DNA of 63,719 bases from Acrocarpospora phusangensis (GTDB lineage Bacteria > Actinomycetota > Actinomycetes > Streptosporangiales > Streptosporangiaceae). The position numbers and the translations under genes are program-made. Shown one piece after another: positions 8,521 through 19,479 of this stretch (the stretch's first letter is position 1; the number at the start of each line of letters is the position of its first letter). The notes beneath the pieces are model-generated. The model searched no databases. It saw only the letters and a list, made by a program, of their open reading frames with translations, and was not told where the DNA came from. The stretch is from assembly GCF_016862995.1 (NCBI RefSeq), contig NZ_BOOA01000052.1:1-63719 (forward strand). Direction: 5' to 3'.

Positions 8521-11426
8521 GAGCCCTCCTCGTCGTTAACCGGCCCCTCGGCCGGTTCCCCGGCGGCCTCCGCACGGCCCCGCCGTACGCCCCGCTGGAA
8601 GCTGGAGAAACGATCCCGCACCGCCTCCGGGGAGACCGGCCCGGCCGCGGCGGGCGGGAAGCTCGCGGAGCTCACCGAGCCCGGCACCAGGTTCGCCCGG
8701 GGCGTACGCCGGGGCAGGCCCGCCGACGTCACCCCGCCGGCGGCCGGCTCGCTGGCCGCGGCGGCCGCCTGGAAGCCGGTGTCCGCGCTGGACCGCCAGG
8801 CGCTCTGCGGCGGCACCGCCGGCGACTGCGGCGGACTCTGCTGCGGCGGCACTGACTGCGGCCCGGTCTGCGACGCGCTCTGTGGCCAGTTGTGCGGCCC
8901 GGTCTGTGACCCTGTCGGTGGCATCGGCTGTGGCATCGGCTGTGGCCCGGTCTGGGATCCGAACTGGGGTGGTCCTGCCTGCGGCGGCACGGCAGGCAGG
9001 GTGTCGGGGCGGCGGAACCAGGCCGACTCCACCGACGCGAAGATCGGCAGGAACTCGTCGCCGCGTTCCAACGGCTGCTCGGGCACCCGCGGCAACGGCT
9101 GCGACTCGTACGAGGGCGCCCCCAGCACCGGGAACGCTCCCGAGTGCTCGGTGAACGCGGGGAACACGGCGGTGGACTCCCCCGCGGGCTCCGGACGGCC
9201 CTGCCACTCCTGACGTTCCTGGCGTTCCTGACGTTCCTGCCGGGGCGGCGCCCCGAACGCGGACCACCCGTTGTTGGAGGAGGGGGCCGGCTCGCGGGGC
9301 GCGGCGGGCTTGCGCACCGGCAGGCCGCTGGTGGTCGACGAGGGCATCGCGGGGAAGGAACCCGAGGACTCGATCGCGGCGGGCGGCTGCCAGGCGGGCA
9401 TCTCGCCGAAGCCGGAGCTGACGGGCTTGGCGTCCGGGTTGCTGATCAGTTCGGCCGGGAAGAGCACCATCGCGATCAGGCCGCTCACGTCGCCAGGCCG
9501 TAACTGCACCCGGATGCCGTGGCGCTGCGCCAGCCGGCCGACGACGAACAGGCCCATGCGCCGGGACACCGACACGTCCACGGTGGGCGGCTCGGCCAGC
9601 CGCCGGTTGATCTCCATGATCTCTTCCGGGGTCAGCCCGATGCCGGTGTCGCTCACCGCGAGCAGGACCGCGCCGCCCTCTATCGGGCTGCTGGAGACGA
9701 TCACCTTGGTGTCCCGGGGCGAGAACACGACGGCGTTCTCCACCAGTTCGGCCACCAGGTGCACGACATCGTTCGCCGCGTGCCCGGCCACGGCCGCGGA
9801 ACGGTGCACCCGTACGGTGACCCGCTCGTAGCCCTCCACCTCGGACAGGGACGCCCGGACCACGTCCACCAGGCGGGCCGGCTGGCTGCGCTTGCGGGCC
9901 GGCTCGTGCCCGGCCAGGACCAGCAGGTTCTCACTGTTGCGGCGCATGCGGGTGGCCAGGTGGTCCAGCTTGAACAGGTCGGCCAGGCGGGTGCCGTCCT
10001 GCTCGCCGCGCTCCAGGCCGTCGATGAGCGAGATCTGCCGCTCCACCAGCGTCTGCGTACGCCGGGAGAGGTTCACGAACATCGCGTTGACGTTGTTACG
10101 CAGCTGCGACTCCTCGGCCGCCAGCCGGACCGCCTGCTGGTGCACCTCGTCGAAGGCCTGCGCCACCTCGCCGATCTCGTCGGCGCTGTCGACGGTGACC
10201 GACTCGGTCTCCGGCGCCTGCTGGGCCTCGTTGGACTCGCGCATGCGCCGGACCACCTCGGGCAGCCGGATGCCGGCGATGTCCAGGGCCTCGGCGCGCA
10301 GCCGGCGCAGCGGGCGGACCATGGAGCGGGCGATCAGCACGGTGGTGGCCAGCACCAGCAGGATCAGGGCGAGGATGAGGCCGCCGGCCAGCAGCGCGGA
10401 GCGCAGCTCCGCGGACTGGAGCGCCTCGGCGCGGTTCAGCACCGCGCGGTCGACCTGCTGCTCGACGGGGTCGAGCGCCTCCAGGGCGGCGGTGTTGTCC
10501 TTGAACCACTCCTGCGCGGTGATGACCCGGCCGGGGATCGGCCGCAGCGCGTGGTTGCGGGAGCCGAGCGCGACCGCCCACGCCTTGGTCATCTCCACGT
10601 CCCGGGCCGCGGGCACGCCGCGGGCGTTGTGGAACGCGGTGAACGCGGCGGTGTCGGCCTCGGCGTTGAACGCGGTCGAGTAGGTGGTCTGCCGCGACCA
10701 GGAGCCGAGGAAGCGCTGCAGGTCGTCCGGGGTGAACGCCTGGCGGGGTTCGAGCAGTTCGGTGATGAGCACCGCGCGCTGCTGGGAGGCCTCGTCCTTG
10801 GCGTGGGCCAGCGCGCTGAGCGCGCGGGAGGCGGAGACCACCCGCGGGTCGTCGCTGATCTCACCGAGGGAGTCGTGCAGGCGCAGGATGGTGGCGATGG
10901 CCTGGCCGTAGTCGAAGAAGATCGAGGTGGCCGCGTCCTTGTCGCGTTCCGCCGCGTGGCTGTCGGTGATGACCTCCAGGCGGCTGAGCGTCTGGGTGGC
11001 CTCCTCGGCGGCGCGCTCGCCGTACGACTCGTCGATCAGCCTGACGTCGGCGATCGAGGCGGCCAGGAGCCGGTCCACGACGGCCTTCTGCTGGTTGAGG
11101 TCGTACTCCTGCTGCTGCAGGATGCGGCCCGGGTCGCGGAGCGAGGAGCGCACCCCGGCCAGGCCGGCCAGCCAGGCCGTACGGTCCCGCTCGTTGCCGA
11201 GTTGCTCGCTCAGGTCGCGCAGCCGCCCGGCGTACTCGGCCGCGGCCAGGGTGCGCTCGTTGGCGGCGATGCTGTCGATCGAATCCGTGACCCGGATGCC
11301 GGCCAGGATCACCGCGATCAGGGTGGGCGCGAGGATCAAGGCGGTCAGCCGGGTTGGCACGCGCCAGTTTCGCAAGGCGAAACGATTGGTGCGTTCCCGA
11401 TCCCCCGTCGGTCTTTCCGTACTCAC
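8517..11426 (-). CDS. cvnA: Nitrate/nitrite-sensor-like histidine kinase of conservon 2 (CvnA type)
   Basis: A sensor of about 969 residues built like the conservon 1 sensor: TM1 (LTALILAPTLIAVILAG), a NIT-like helical sensor region, TM2 (LLAGGLILALILLVLATTVLI), HAMP, a helix with LFKLDHLATRMRRNSENLL, and an HATPase domain (VAELVENAVVFSPRD, VSDTGIGLTPEE). The disordered C-terminus lacks the NPF repeats of copy 1 but keeps EFLPIFASVESAWFRR, GVTSAGLPRRTPRANLVPG and RDRFSSFQRGVRRGR. I place the start at GTG 11426, where similarity to copy 1 begins; the open frame runs to 11534 but that part looks like promoter DNA. Confidence 0.88.
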   Translation of the reverse strand: MSTERPTGDRERTNRFALRNWRVPTRLTALILAPTLIAVILAGIRVTDSIDSIAANERTLAAAEYAGRLRDLSEQLGNERDRTAWLAGLAGVRSSLRDPGRILQQQEYDLNQQKAVVDRLLAASIADVRLIDESYGERAAEEATQTLSRLEVITDSHAAERDKDAATSIFFDYGQAIATILRLHDSLGEISDDPRVVSASRALSALAHAKDEASQQRAVLITELLEPRQAFTPDDLQRFLGSWSRQTTYSTAFNAEADTAAFTAFHNARGVPAARDVEMTKAWAVALGSRNHALRPIPGRVITAQEWFKDNTAALEALDPVEQQVDRAVLNRAEALQSAELRSALLAGGLILALILLVLATTVLIARSMVRPLRRLRAEALDIAGIRLPEVVRRMRESNEAQQAPETESVTVDSADEIGEVAQAFDEVHQQAVRLAAEESQLRNNVNAMFVNLSRRTQTLVERQISLIDGLERGEQDGTRLADLFKLDHLATRMRRNSENLLVLAGHEPARKRSQPARLVDVVRASLSEVEGYERVTVRVHRSAAVAGHAANDVVHLVAELVENAVVFSPRDTKVIVSSSPIEGGAVLLAVSDTGIGLTPEEIMEINRRLAEPPTVDVSVSRRMGLFVVGRLAQRHGIRVQLRPGDVSGLIAMVLFPAELISNPDAKPVSSGFGEMPAWQPPAAIESSGSFPAMPSSTTSGLPVRKPAAPREPAPSSNNGWSAFGAPPRQERQERQERQEWQGRPEPAGESTAVFPAFTEHSGAFPVLGAPSYESQPLPRVPEQPLERGDEFLPIFASVESAWFRRPDTLPAVPPQAGPPQFGSQTGPQPMPQPMPPTGSQTGPHNWPQSASQTGPQSVPPQQSPPQSPAVPPQSAWRSSADTGFQAAAAASEPAAGGVTSAGLPRRTPRANLVPGSVSSASFPPAAAGPVSPEAVRDRFSSFQRGVRRGRAEAAGEPAEGPVNDEEGS

Positions 11427-11492
11427 CGGCCCCCGCAAACATGAAGTGCCATTGCTACTCAAGCGCGGACAATTCGACCACAAGGTCACGAT

Positions 11493-11541
11493 GGTAAGAG
11501 GGTTTACCGATACAAGGGACGCAATCGTTACCAAGTGGTAA
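11493..11541. promoter_or_regulatory. Two GGTAA/TTACC inverted repeats upstream of conservon 2
   Basis: GGTAA-N6-TTACC (11493-11508) and TTACC-N4-GGTAA (11528-11541) lie in the likely promoter region of the sensor gene, 70-115 nt before its start. The arms are only 5 bp and the spacers differ, so regulator binding is speculative. The stretch 11427-11586 holds no gene. Confidence 0.3.
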
Positions 11542-11586
11542 GAGGAATGATCCCAAAGGACAGGCCGGACAGAAGATCACTGAAGG

Positions 11587-13875
11587 TCACCTAAGTGCGA
11601 TAAGCACTTGTTCCCGCACTTGGAGGCGCTGCTGCTCGTCCAGGATCGGGCGGCCGGCGCGATCCACCACGTAGAAGACGTCGACCGCCTCCGCGCCCAG
11701 CGTCTCCACCCGGGCCGCGCGCACGTCCAGGCCGCAGTCGCCGAACGCGCGGCCGATCTTCCACAGCAGGCCGGGCCGGTCGTGGGCGCGCACCTCGACC
11801 ACGGTGGCCGTGCTGGACGCGTCGTCCACCAGCGTGACGCGCGGCGGCGCCACCGGCACGCGCGGCGGGCGCAGCGAGCGGGTCCTGCGGGCCAGCCGCT
11901 GCTCGATGTCCAGGCGGCCGGCCAGCACCAGGCGCAGGTCCGCCTCCAGGGTGGCCGGGTCGGGGGGCGAGCCGTACTCGGGGACGACGGCGAACTCGAT
12001 CACGGCGGTGGAGCCGGCCGACGCGGCGGAGGCCGAGCGCACCACCATCCGGTGCGCGGCCAGCACCCCGGCCGCCCGCCAGAGCAGCCCCGGACGGTCC
12101 GGCGCGACGACGGTCACCGCGCCGCCGTTCACCCGGATCGCGCCGCCGCCGTGCCGGGCCAGCGACGCCTGCTCGGGCGACAGGCTCGGCGCGGGCGCCG
12201 GGACGCTGCCGGACAGCGCCGACCTGACCCGGCGCACCAGGTCGGAGACCAGGGACGCCTTCCAGCTGTTCCAGGCGGCCGGCCCGGTGGCCTGGCCGTC
12301 GGCCACCGCCAGCGCGGCCAGCAGCTCCAGCACCTCGCGGCTGCCCACCGCCTCGGCCACCCGGGAGATCGTCACCGGGTCGTCCAGGTCGCGGCGGGTC
12401 GCGGTCTCCGGCAGCAGCAGGTGGTGGCGGACCATGGTGGCCAGCACGTCCACATCGGCCGGGGGCAGGCCCATCCGGGCGGCGATGTCGCGGACCACCA
12501 CCTCGCCGGTGGTGGAGTGGTCGCCCGGCCAGCCCTTGCCGATGTCGTGCAGGAGCGCGCCGATCAGCAGCAGGTCGGGGCGGGACACCTCGCGGGTGAA
12601 CGCGGCGGCGCCGGCGGCCGTCTCGATCAGGTGCCGGTCCACCGTGTAGGTGTGGATGGGGTTCCGCTGCGGGCGGTGCCGTACCCGCTCCCAGTCCGGG
12701 ATCAGCCGGACCAGCACTCCGGCTTGGTCCAGTTCCTCCCACACCGGTACGGCGGCACGCCCCGCGCCGAGCAGCCCCACCAGCGCGTCCCTGGCCTCGT
12801 CCGGCCAGGGCACCGGCAACGGGGGCGACTGCGCGGCCAGCATGCTCACGGTGGCCGGGGCCAGCGGCAGCCCGGCCTCGGCGGCGGCCGCGGCGGCGCG
12901 CAGCACCAGCACCGGGTCGTTGCGCGGGCTGACCCCGCGGGCCAGCACCACCTCCCCGCCGTGCTCCACCACACCGTCGGCGAGCGGGCGGCGACCCCGC
13001 GGCGCGGGCCCGGACAGCAGCCGGTCCACGGTCCGCCAGGTGGCGTCGAAGGAGTGCGCGATCGTGCGCCCGGCCTCGGCCAGGCGGCGCATCAGCGCCT
13101 CCGCGTCCAGCATGCCCAGCGTGCCGGCCACCGCGTCCTGCTCCTGGAGCACCAGCCGGTCGGTGCCGCGCGCGGTGACCAGGTGCAGTCCGTGCCGGAT
13201 GTCCAGCAGCAGCTCGTACGCCTCCCGCACCCGCGGCCCCGGGGCGGACGCCACCCAGGCGGCGGCCACGGCCTGCATCGCCTGCACGTCACGGATGCCG
13301 CCGCGCGCGTCCTTCAGGTCGGGTTCGAGCAGGAAGGCCAGTTCCCCGCCGGCGTCGGCCCGTTTGTCCGCGGCCTCCCGCAGCTCGCCGAGGCGCCGCC
13401 GCGAGTCGGCGCGCCACTCCACCAGCACGGCCTCGCGGGCCGCCCGGGTGAGCTCGGGGTCGCCGCTGATGTGCCGGGCCTGGATCAGGCCGAGCACGGC
13501 CTTCAGATCCTCCCTGGCGACCTTCGCGGCCTCGTCCACGGTACGGACGGAATGGTCCAGGCCGATCCCGGAATCCCAGATGGGATACCAGATCCGGTCG
13601 GCGATCTGGGCGACGTCGTCCCGGCCGTTGTGCAGCAATACCAGGTCCAGGTCGCTGCCGGGCGCGAGTTCCCCCCGGCCCAGGCTGCCGACGGCGACGA
13701 GCGCGACCCCGCTCCCTGCGGTGGCGCGCTCGCCGCCTCTCTCGATCTCGGGGAGCCCGCTCTTCCCGTTCCGCTGGCTGATGGCCGTACGGAACAGATC
13801 GGTGAGCCAGCGGTCGATGTCCGCGGCCCGCTCCTTGCGGGCCGCGGCGAACGAGCGAGCTTCCCCTCTCATCAT
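11587..13875 (-). CDS. glnD: [Protein-PII] uridylyltransferase / uridylyl-removing enzyme
   Basis: A 762-residue GlnD-type enzyme that modifies and demodifies the PII protein encoded just upstream, in response to nitrogen status (adenylylation in some actinobacteria). The N-terminal nucleotidyltransferase motif is VALVAVGSLGRGELAPGSDLDLVL with the metal-binding SDLD, a central HD domain reads LLLIGALLHDIGKGWPGDHST, and two C-terminal ACT domains begin VTVVAPDRPGLLWRAAG and VEVRAHDRPGLLWKIGRA. The start is ATG 13875 (or ATG 13872), 4 nt after the PII gene stop, with GGAGG about 12 nt upstream. It is the third gene of the amtB-glnK-glnD operon. The organisation is typical of actinobacteria. Confidence 0.95.
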   Translation of the reverse strand: MMRGEARSFAAARKERAADIDRWLTDLFRTAISQRNGKSGLPEIERGGERATAGSGVALVAVGSLGRGELAPGSDLDLVLLHNGRDDVAQIADRIWYPIWDSGIGLDHSVRTVDEAAKVAREDLKAVLGLIQARHISGDPELTRAAREAVLVEWRADSRRRLGELREAADKRADAGGELAFLLEPDLKDARGGIRDVQAMQAVAAAWVASAPGPRVREAYELLLDIRHGLHLVTARGTDRLVLQEQDAVAGTLGMLDAEALMRRLAEAGRTIAHSFDATWRTVDRLLSGPAPRGRRPLADGVVEHGGEVVLARGVSPRNDPVLVLRAAAAAAEAGLPLAPATVSMLAAQSPPLPVPWPDEARDALVGLLGAGRAAVPVWEELDQAGVLVRLIPDWERVRHRPQRNPIHTYTVDRHLIETAAGAAAFTREVSRPDLLLIGALLHDIGKGWPGDHSTTGEVVVRDIAARMGLPPADVDVLATMVRHHLLLPETATRRDLDDPVTISRVAEAVGSREVLELLAALAVADGQATGPAAWNSWKASLVSDLVRRVRSALSGSVPAPAPSLSPEQASLARHGGGAIRVNGGAVTVVAPDRPGLLWRAAGVLAAHRMVVRSASAASAGSTAVIEFAVVPEYGSPPDPATLEADLRLVLAGRLDIEQRLARRTRSLRPPRVPVAPPRVTLVDDASSTATVVEVRAHDRPGLLWKIGRAFGDCGLDVRAARVETLGAEAVDVFYVVDRAGRPILDEQQRLQVREQVLIALR

Positions 13876-13879
13876 TCGG

Positions 13880-15549
<1,670 letters not shown>

Positions 15550-15747
15550 CGACGCGGCCCTCCCTTCCATTGGCGTGTGGCCGGTTTTTCACGTGCGCAG
15601 TGGGCTGCACCCAGGCTTCATCGACCGGCTGGCGCACTGACGTATTCGGACGAAGCAGCCTCTACCGCCTGCGTGTCGCCGACGGCTCGGGTTCTCTTCC
15701 GTGGGCGCCAGCGTGTTCTTCCGCCGTTTCAGGTCGCGACGTGGTGT

Positions 15748-15765
15748 GTTTCACATCTGTGAAAC
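15748..15765. promoter_or_regulatory. GlnR-like palindrome upstream of amtB
   Basis: GTTTCACA-TC-TGTGAAAC is a perfect 8-bp inverted repeat. Read on the minus strand it gives TTCAC-N6-GAAAC, close to the actinobacterial GlnR box GTNAC-N6-GAAAC, and a further GAAAC half-site lies about 27 nt upstream. It is the only such site in the region 15550-15855, which otherwise holds no gene. Confidence 0.6.
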
Positions 15766-15811
15766 TCGTTTGTGGGATGTTTCGGCCAGGTTTCGGAGCG
15801 TCCGGGCATGC

Positions 15812-15840
15812 AAAAACGCGCACCCCCTAAGGGGTGCGCG
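15812..15840 (-). terminator. Rho-independent terminator of the sigma factor gene
   Basis: A perfect 10-bp stem (CGCGCACCCC and complement, 15817-15840) with a 4-nt loop is followed on the minus strand by TTTTT. It begins 16 nt past the sigma-factor stop. Confidence 0.92.
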
Positions 15841-15855
15841 CGAGTAAAACTTCGA

Positions 15856-16785
15856 TCAAGCCGCGGCGTGCGCCATCTTCCGCAGCCGGGCCAGCGCGTC
15901 GCGCTCCACCCGGCGGGCCCGGTCGCGGCCGATTCCGTAACGTTCGCCCACCTCGGTGAGGGTGTGCTCACGCCCGTCCACCAGGCCGTAACGCCAGCGC
16001 AGCATCTCCCTGGCCTGCCCCTCCAGGCCGGTCAGCCACTGCTCCAGGCGCTCCTTCTCCAGGGTAGCCATGGCCTGCTGCTCGGGGTCCGCCCAGGTGT
16101 CGTCGGCGATCATGTCGCCCAGTTCGGTCTCGTCCTCGTCGCCCACGCCGAGCTGGAGCGAGACCGGGTCGGAGGCCCAGCGGCGCAGCTCCCTGACCCG
16201 CTCGATCGGCAGGTCCAGCACCTCGGCCAGATCCACGTCGGTGGGCTCGGTGTCGAACTCGGCGAGCATGTCGCGGCGCACCCGCATCAGCCGGGTCATC
16301 TGCTCACCGGCGTGCGTCGGCAGCCGGACCGGCCTGGCCTGCTCATGGATGGCGCGCCCCACCGACTGCCTGATCCACCATGTCGCATATGTCGAGAATT
16401 TGTAGCCACGCCGATAGTCGAATTTCTCCACCGCGCGCACCAGGCCGAGATTTCCCTCCTGCACCAGGTCGATCAGCGGCATGCCCCGCCCCGAGTATTT
16501 CCGGGCCACCGCCACGACCAGCCGGAGGTTGGCCTGAATGAACTCGTCCTTGGCACGCTGGCCGGAGATCGCGATGCGCTCCAGCTCCTCGTCCAGCGCG
16601 TCGCCCACCTTGGGTTCGGCGTCACCGGAGTCGAGCAGCTGCTCGGCGAACAGGCCGGCCTCGATGCGCTTGGCGAGCTCCACCTCCTCCTCGGCGGTCA
16701 ACAGCGGCACACGCCCGATCTCGGCCAGATAGGTTCCCAGCAGGTCGCGGTCCGCTACCTCAGCTGTGCGATTCCCCGTCGCCAT
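15856..16785 (-). CDS. RNA polymerase sigma factor, sigma-70 group 2 type
   Basis: A 309-residue sigma factor that directs RNA polymerase to promoters. Region 1.2 (DRDLLGTYLAEIGRVPLLTAEEEVELAKRIE) opens the protein; region 2 is nearly canonical (LRLVVAVARKYSGRGMPLIDLVQEGNLGLVRAVEKFDYRRGYKFSTYATWWIRQ); region 3 and region 4 follow, the last reading LTEVGERYGIGRDRARRVERDALARLRK. Region 4.2 departs from the usual TRERIRQIE, so its -35 preference may differ. It lacks the acidic region 1.1 of the primary factor. The start ATG 16785 has GAGGTG 9 nt upstream; the frame is open to 16878. It is transcribed alone. Confidence 0.92.
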   Translation of the reverse strand: MATGNRTAEVADRDLLGTYLAEIGRVPLLTAEEEVELAKRIEAGLFAEQLLDSGDAEPKVGDALDEELERIAISGQRAKDEFIQANLRLVVAVARKYSGRGMPLIDLVQEGNLGLVRAVEKFDYRRGYKFSTYATWWIRQSVGRAIHEQARPVRLPTHAGEQMTRLMRVRRDMLAEFDTEPTDVDLAEVLDLPIERVRELRRWASDPVSLQLGVGDEDETELGDMIADDTWADPEQQAMATLEKERLEQWLTGLEGQAREMLRWRYGLVDGREHTLTEVGERYGIGRDRARRVERDALARLRKMAHAAA

Positions 16786-16961
16786 TCGATGGCACCTCGT
16801 TCCGCCGCGGCATGATTCATCAACAGCTTCGTCCTGCAACGACCAACGGATCGGCCAGGGCAAAGATTCCCCTAACAAATACGACCGGAGAACGGTTTTG
16901 GTTTCCTCCTATGGGAGGATGCGCGCCCGGTAATTTCCGCGTCTGCCCTTGGAAACGGGAT

Positions 16962-18122
16962 TCAAACGACGCGCCGCCCCGCCTGCCACACCTGCGCCAC
17001 CAGCGGAACCCCCGGCCGGTAGGCCAGGTGCACGTACGACGGAGCGTCCAGGATCACCAGATCCGCCCGCGCTCCCGGCCGCAGCACGCCGACGTCGCCG
17101 CGCCGCAGCGCCGCGGCCCCGCCCCGCGTCGCGGCCCGCACCGCCTCCAACGGCGTCATGCCCATCTCCCGTACGGCCAGCGCCACGCAGAACGGCATCG
17201 ACGAGGTGAACGAGGACCCCGGATTGCAGTCCGTCGCCAGCGCCACCGTCACCCCCGCGTCCAGCAGCCGCCGCGCGTCCGGGTACGGCGAGCGCGTCGA
17301 GAACTCCGCACCCGGCAGCAGCGTGGCCACCACGCCGCTGGTAGCCAGCAGGTCCACGTCCCGGTCGCTCAAGTGGGTGCAGTGGTCGGCCGAGGCCGCC
17401 CCCAGCTCGCAGGCCACCCGTACGCCGGGCCCCTCCCCCAGCTGGCCGGCGTGCACCCGGGCGCGCAGCCCGGCCTTGATCCCGGCGGCCAGGATCTCCC
17501 TGGTCTGGTCCTCGTCGAACGCGCCGCGCTCGCAGAACACGTCCACCCATCTGGCGTGCGGCGCGCAGGCCTCCAGCATCGGGCCGGCGGCCAGGCGCAC
17601 GTACGCGTCGGGGTCGCCGTCGGGGACGACGTGCGCGCCCAGGTAGGTGGTCTCGGGGGTGAAGGCGGAGGCGATCTCCAGGGATCTGCGCTCGTCCTCG
17701 ACGGTCAGGCCGTACCCGCTCTTGATCTCCATGGTGGTGGTGCCCTGGGCGATCATCTCGGCGACCAGCGCGGCCGTGTTCGCGGCCAGGGCGGGGGTGG
17801 TGGCGGCGCGGGTGGCGGCCACGGTGGTGCGGATCCCGCCCGCCGAGTACGGCCGGCCGGCCATCCGGGCCGCGAACTCCTCGGTGCGGTCCCCCGCGAA
17901 CACCAGGTGGGCGTGGCTGTCCACGAAGCCGGGCAGAACCGCCCGGCCCGCCGCGTCCACGGCACGGTCGGCCGTGGGGGCGTCGGCGCGCTCGCCCGCC
18001 CAGACCACGGTGTCGCCCTCGACGACCAGCGCGCCGTCGGCGATCTCCTCGCGTTCGGGGTCGCCGGTGTAGAGCACGCCGATGCCGTGGAAGAGCGTCG
18101 ACTTCTTGGAGGTCTCCGTCAT
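16962..18122 (-). CDS. hutI: Imidazolonepropionase
   Basis: A 386-residue amidohydrolase that converts 4-imidazolone-5-propanoate to N-formimidoyl-L-glutamate in histidine degradation. Metal and substrate motifs visible are [15 protein letters not shown] near residue 65-79, [28 protein letters not shown] and [10 protein letters not shown]. The length fits the family. The gene starts 16 nt after hutF ends, as the last gene of the M20-hutF-hutI operon. The stretch 16786-16961 upstream of its end contains no gene. Confidence 0.95.
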   Translation of the reverse strand: MTETSKKSTLFHGIGVLYTGDPEREEIADGALVVEGDTVVWAGERADAPTADRAVDAAGRAVLPGFVDSHAHLVFAGDRTEEFAARMAGRPYSAGGIRTTVAATRAATTPALAANTAALVAEMIAQGTTTMEIKSGYGLTVEDERRSLEIASAFTPETTYLGAHVVPDGDPDAYVRLAAGPMLEACAPHARWVDVFCERGAFDEDQTREILAAGIKAGLRARVHAGQLGEGPGVRVACELGAASADHCTHLSDRDVDLLATSGVVATLLPGAEFSTRSPYPDARRLLDAGVTVALATDCNPGSSFTSSMPFCVALAVREMGMTPLEAVRAATRGGAAALRRGDVGVLRPGARADLVILDAPSYVHLAYRPGVPLVAQVWQAGRRVV

Positions 18123-18138
18123 CGTCCCATCCCGCCCG

Positions 18139-19479
18139 TCAGCCGCGGACCGCGTCGATGGCGTCCCGGAGCAGCGGGCCCGCCTCGCCCAGCGTGTGCC
18201 TGCCGTCCTCGACGATCCGCCGGCCGCCCGAGACCACCGAGGTGACGTCCGCCGCGGTCGCCGCGAATATCACCGACTCCACCGCGGAACCTGCGGTGGC
18301 TCCGGCCGTACGGACCGAGTCGAGGCGGACCGTGACCAGGTCGGCGTGCGCGCCCGGGAGCAGGAAACCGGCGTCGGGGAAGCCGATCGAGGCGTGCCCG
18401 GCGGCGGAGGCGGCGTTGAGCAGTTCGGCGGCCGTCCAGTGGCCGCGCGTCTCGGTGGCGAGCCGCTCGTCCAGTTCGACGGCGCGCGCCTCCTCGAACA
18501 GGTCGATCACCGCGTGGCTGTCGGAGCCGAGCGTGATCGGGCAGCCCGCCTCGAACAGGCGGCGGGCCGGGCCGACGCCGTCGGCCAGGTCGCGTTCGGT
18601 GGTCGGGCACATGCAGACGTGCGTGCCGGAACCGGAGAGCAGGGCCACGTCCTCATCCGACACGTGGGTGGCGTGCACGGCCGTCGAGCGCGGGCCGAGC
18701 ACGCCGTGCTCGTGCAGCACCCGGACCGGGGAGGCGGCGTACGCGGCCACGCAGGCGTCGTTCTCCGCGCGCTGCTCGGAGACGTGCGCGTGCAGCGGGC
18801 CCGCCTGCCGGTGCGCGAACTCCACGACCACGGGCATCTGCTCCGGCGGGACCGCGCGCACCGAGTGGATGGCCGCGCCGATCTCCACGTCCTCCTCGCC
18901 GTGGTAGACGGCCGCCAGCTCCTCCGCCCGCTCGGCCCAGCGCTGCGCGTCGCCGTCCCCGAACCGCACCTGCGGCCCTTGCAGCGCGGCCCCGATGCCG
19001 CCGGTCAGGTAGCAGGTGTCCAGCAGGGCGATGCGCAGCCCCGCCGCCCGCGCCGCCTGCACCAGCGCGTGCCCCATCTCGTTCCCGTCCTTGTACGGCG
19101 TGCCGTCCGGACCGTGGTGCACATAGTGGAACTCGGCCACGGAGGTGATCCCGGCCAGGGCCATCTCCGCGTACACGGCCTTGGCCAGGGTGTAGTAGTT
19201 GTCCGGGTCCAGGCGGGCGGCCACCGCGTACATCTGCTCGCGCCAGGTCCAGAACGAGCCGCGTTCCGCCTCGGTGTGGCCGCGCAGCGCGCGGTGGAAG
19301 GCGTGCGAGTGGGTGTTGGCGAGGCCGGGAATGGTGAACCCCGCCAGCCGTACGGCGGCGGGCGGGGGGGCGGTGTGGCGTTCGACGTCGGCGATCCAGC
19401 GGCCGTGCACCGTGATGAGCACGCCCGAGATGACCTCTCCCGGAGGGAGCCAGGCGAGTTCGCACCAGTACCTGGTCAT
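18139..19479 (-). CDS. hutF: Formimidoylglutamate deiminase
   Basis: A 446-residue amidohydrolase that deaminates N-formimidoyl-glutamate to N-formyl-glutamate, the route used when HutG-type direct hydrolysis is absent. The motifs [19 protein letters not shown] near residue 52-70, [39 protein letters not shown] and [23 protein letters not shown] are those of HutF. Its ATG overlaps the stop of the M20 hydrolase by 4 nt and hutI follows, which fixes the pathway assignment. Confidence 0.95.
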   Translation of the reverse strand: MTRYWCELAWLPPGEVISGVLITVHGRWIADVERHTAPPPAAVRLAGFTIPGLANTHSHAFHRALRGHTEAERGSFWTWREQMYAVAARLDPDNYYTLAKAVYAEMALAGITSVAEFHYVHHGPDGTPYKDGNEMGHALVQAARAAGLRIALLDTCYLTGGIGAALQGPQVRFGDGDAQRWAERAEELAAVYHGEEDVEIGAAIHSVRAVPPEQMPVVVEFAHRQAGPLHAHVSEQRAENDACVAAYAASPVRVLHEHGVLGPRSTAVHATHVSDEDVALLSGSGTHVCMCPTTERDLADGVGPARRLFEAGCPITLGSDSHAVIDLFEEARAVELDERLATETRGHWTAAELLNAASAAGHASIGFPDAGFLLPGAHADLVTVRLDSVRTAGATAGSAVESVIFAATAADVTSVVSGGRRIVEDGRHTLGEAGPLLRDAIDAVRG

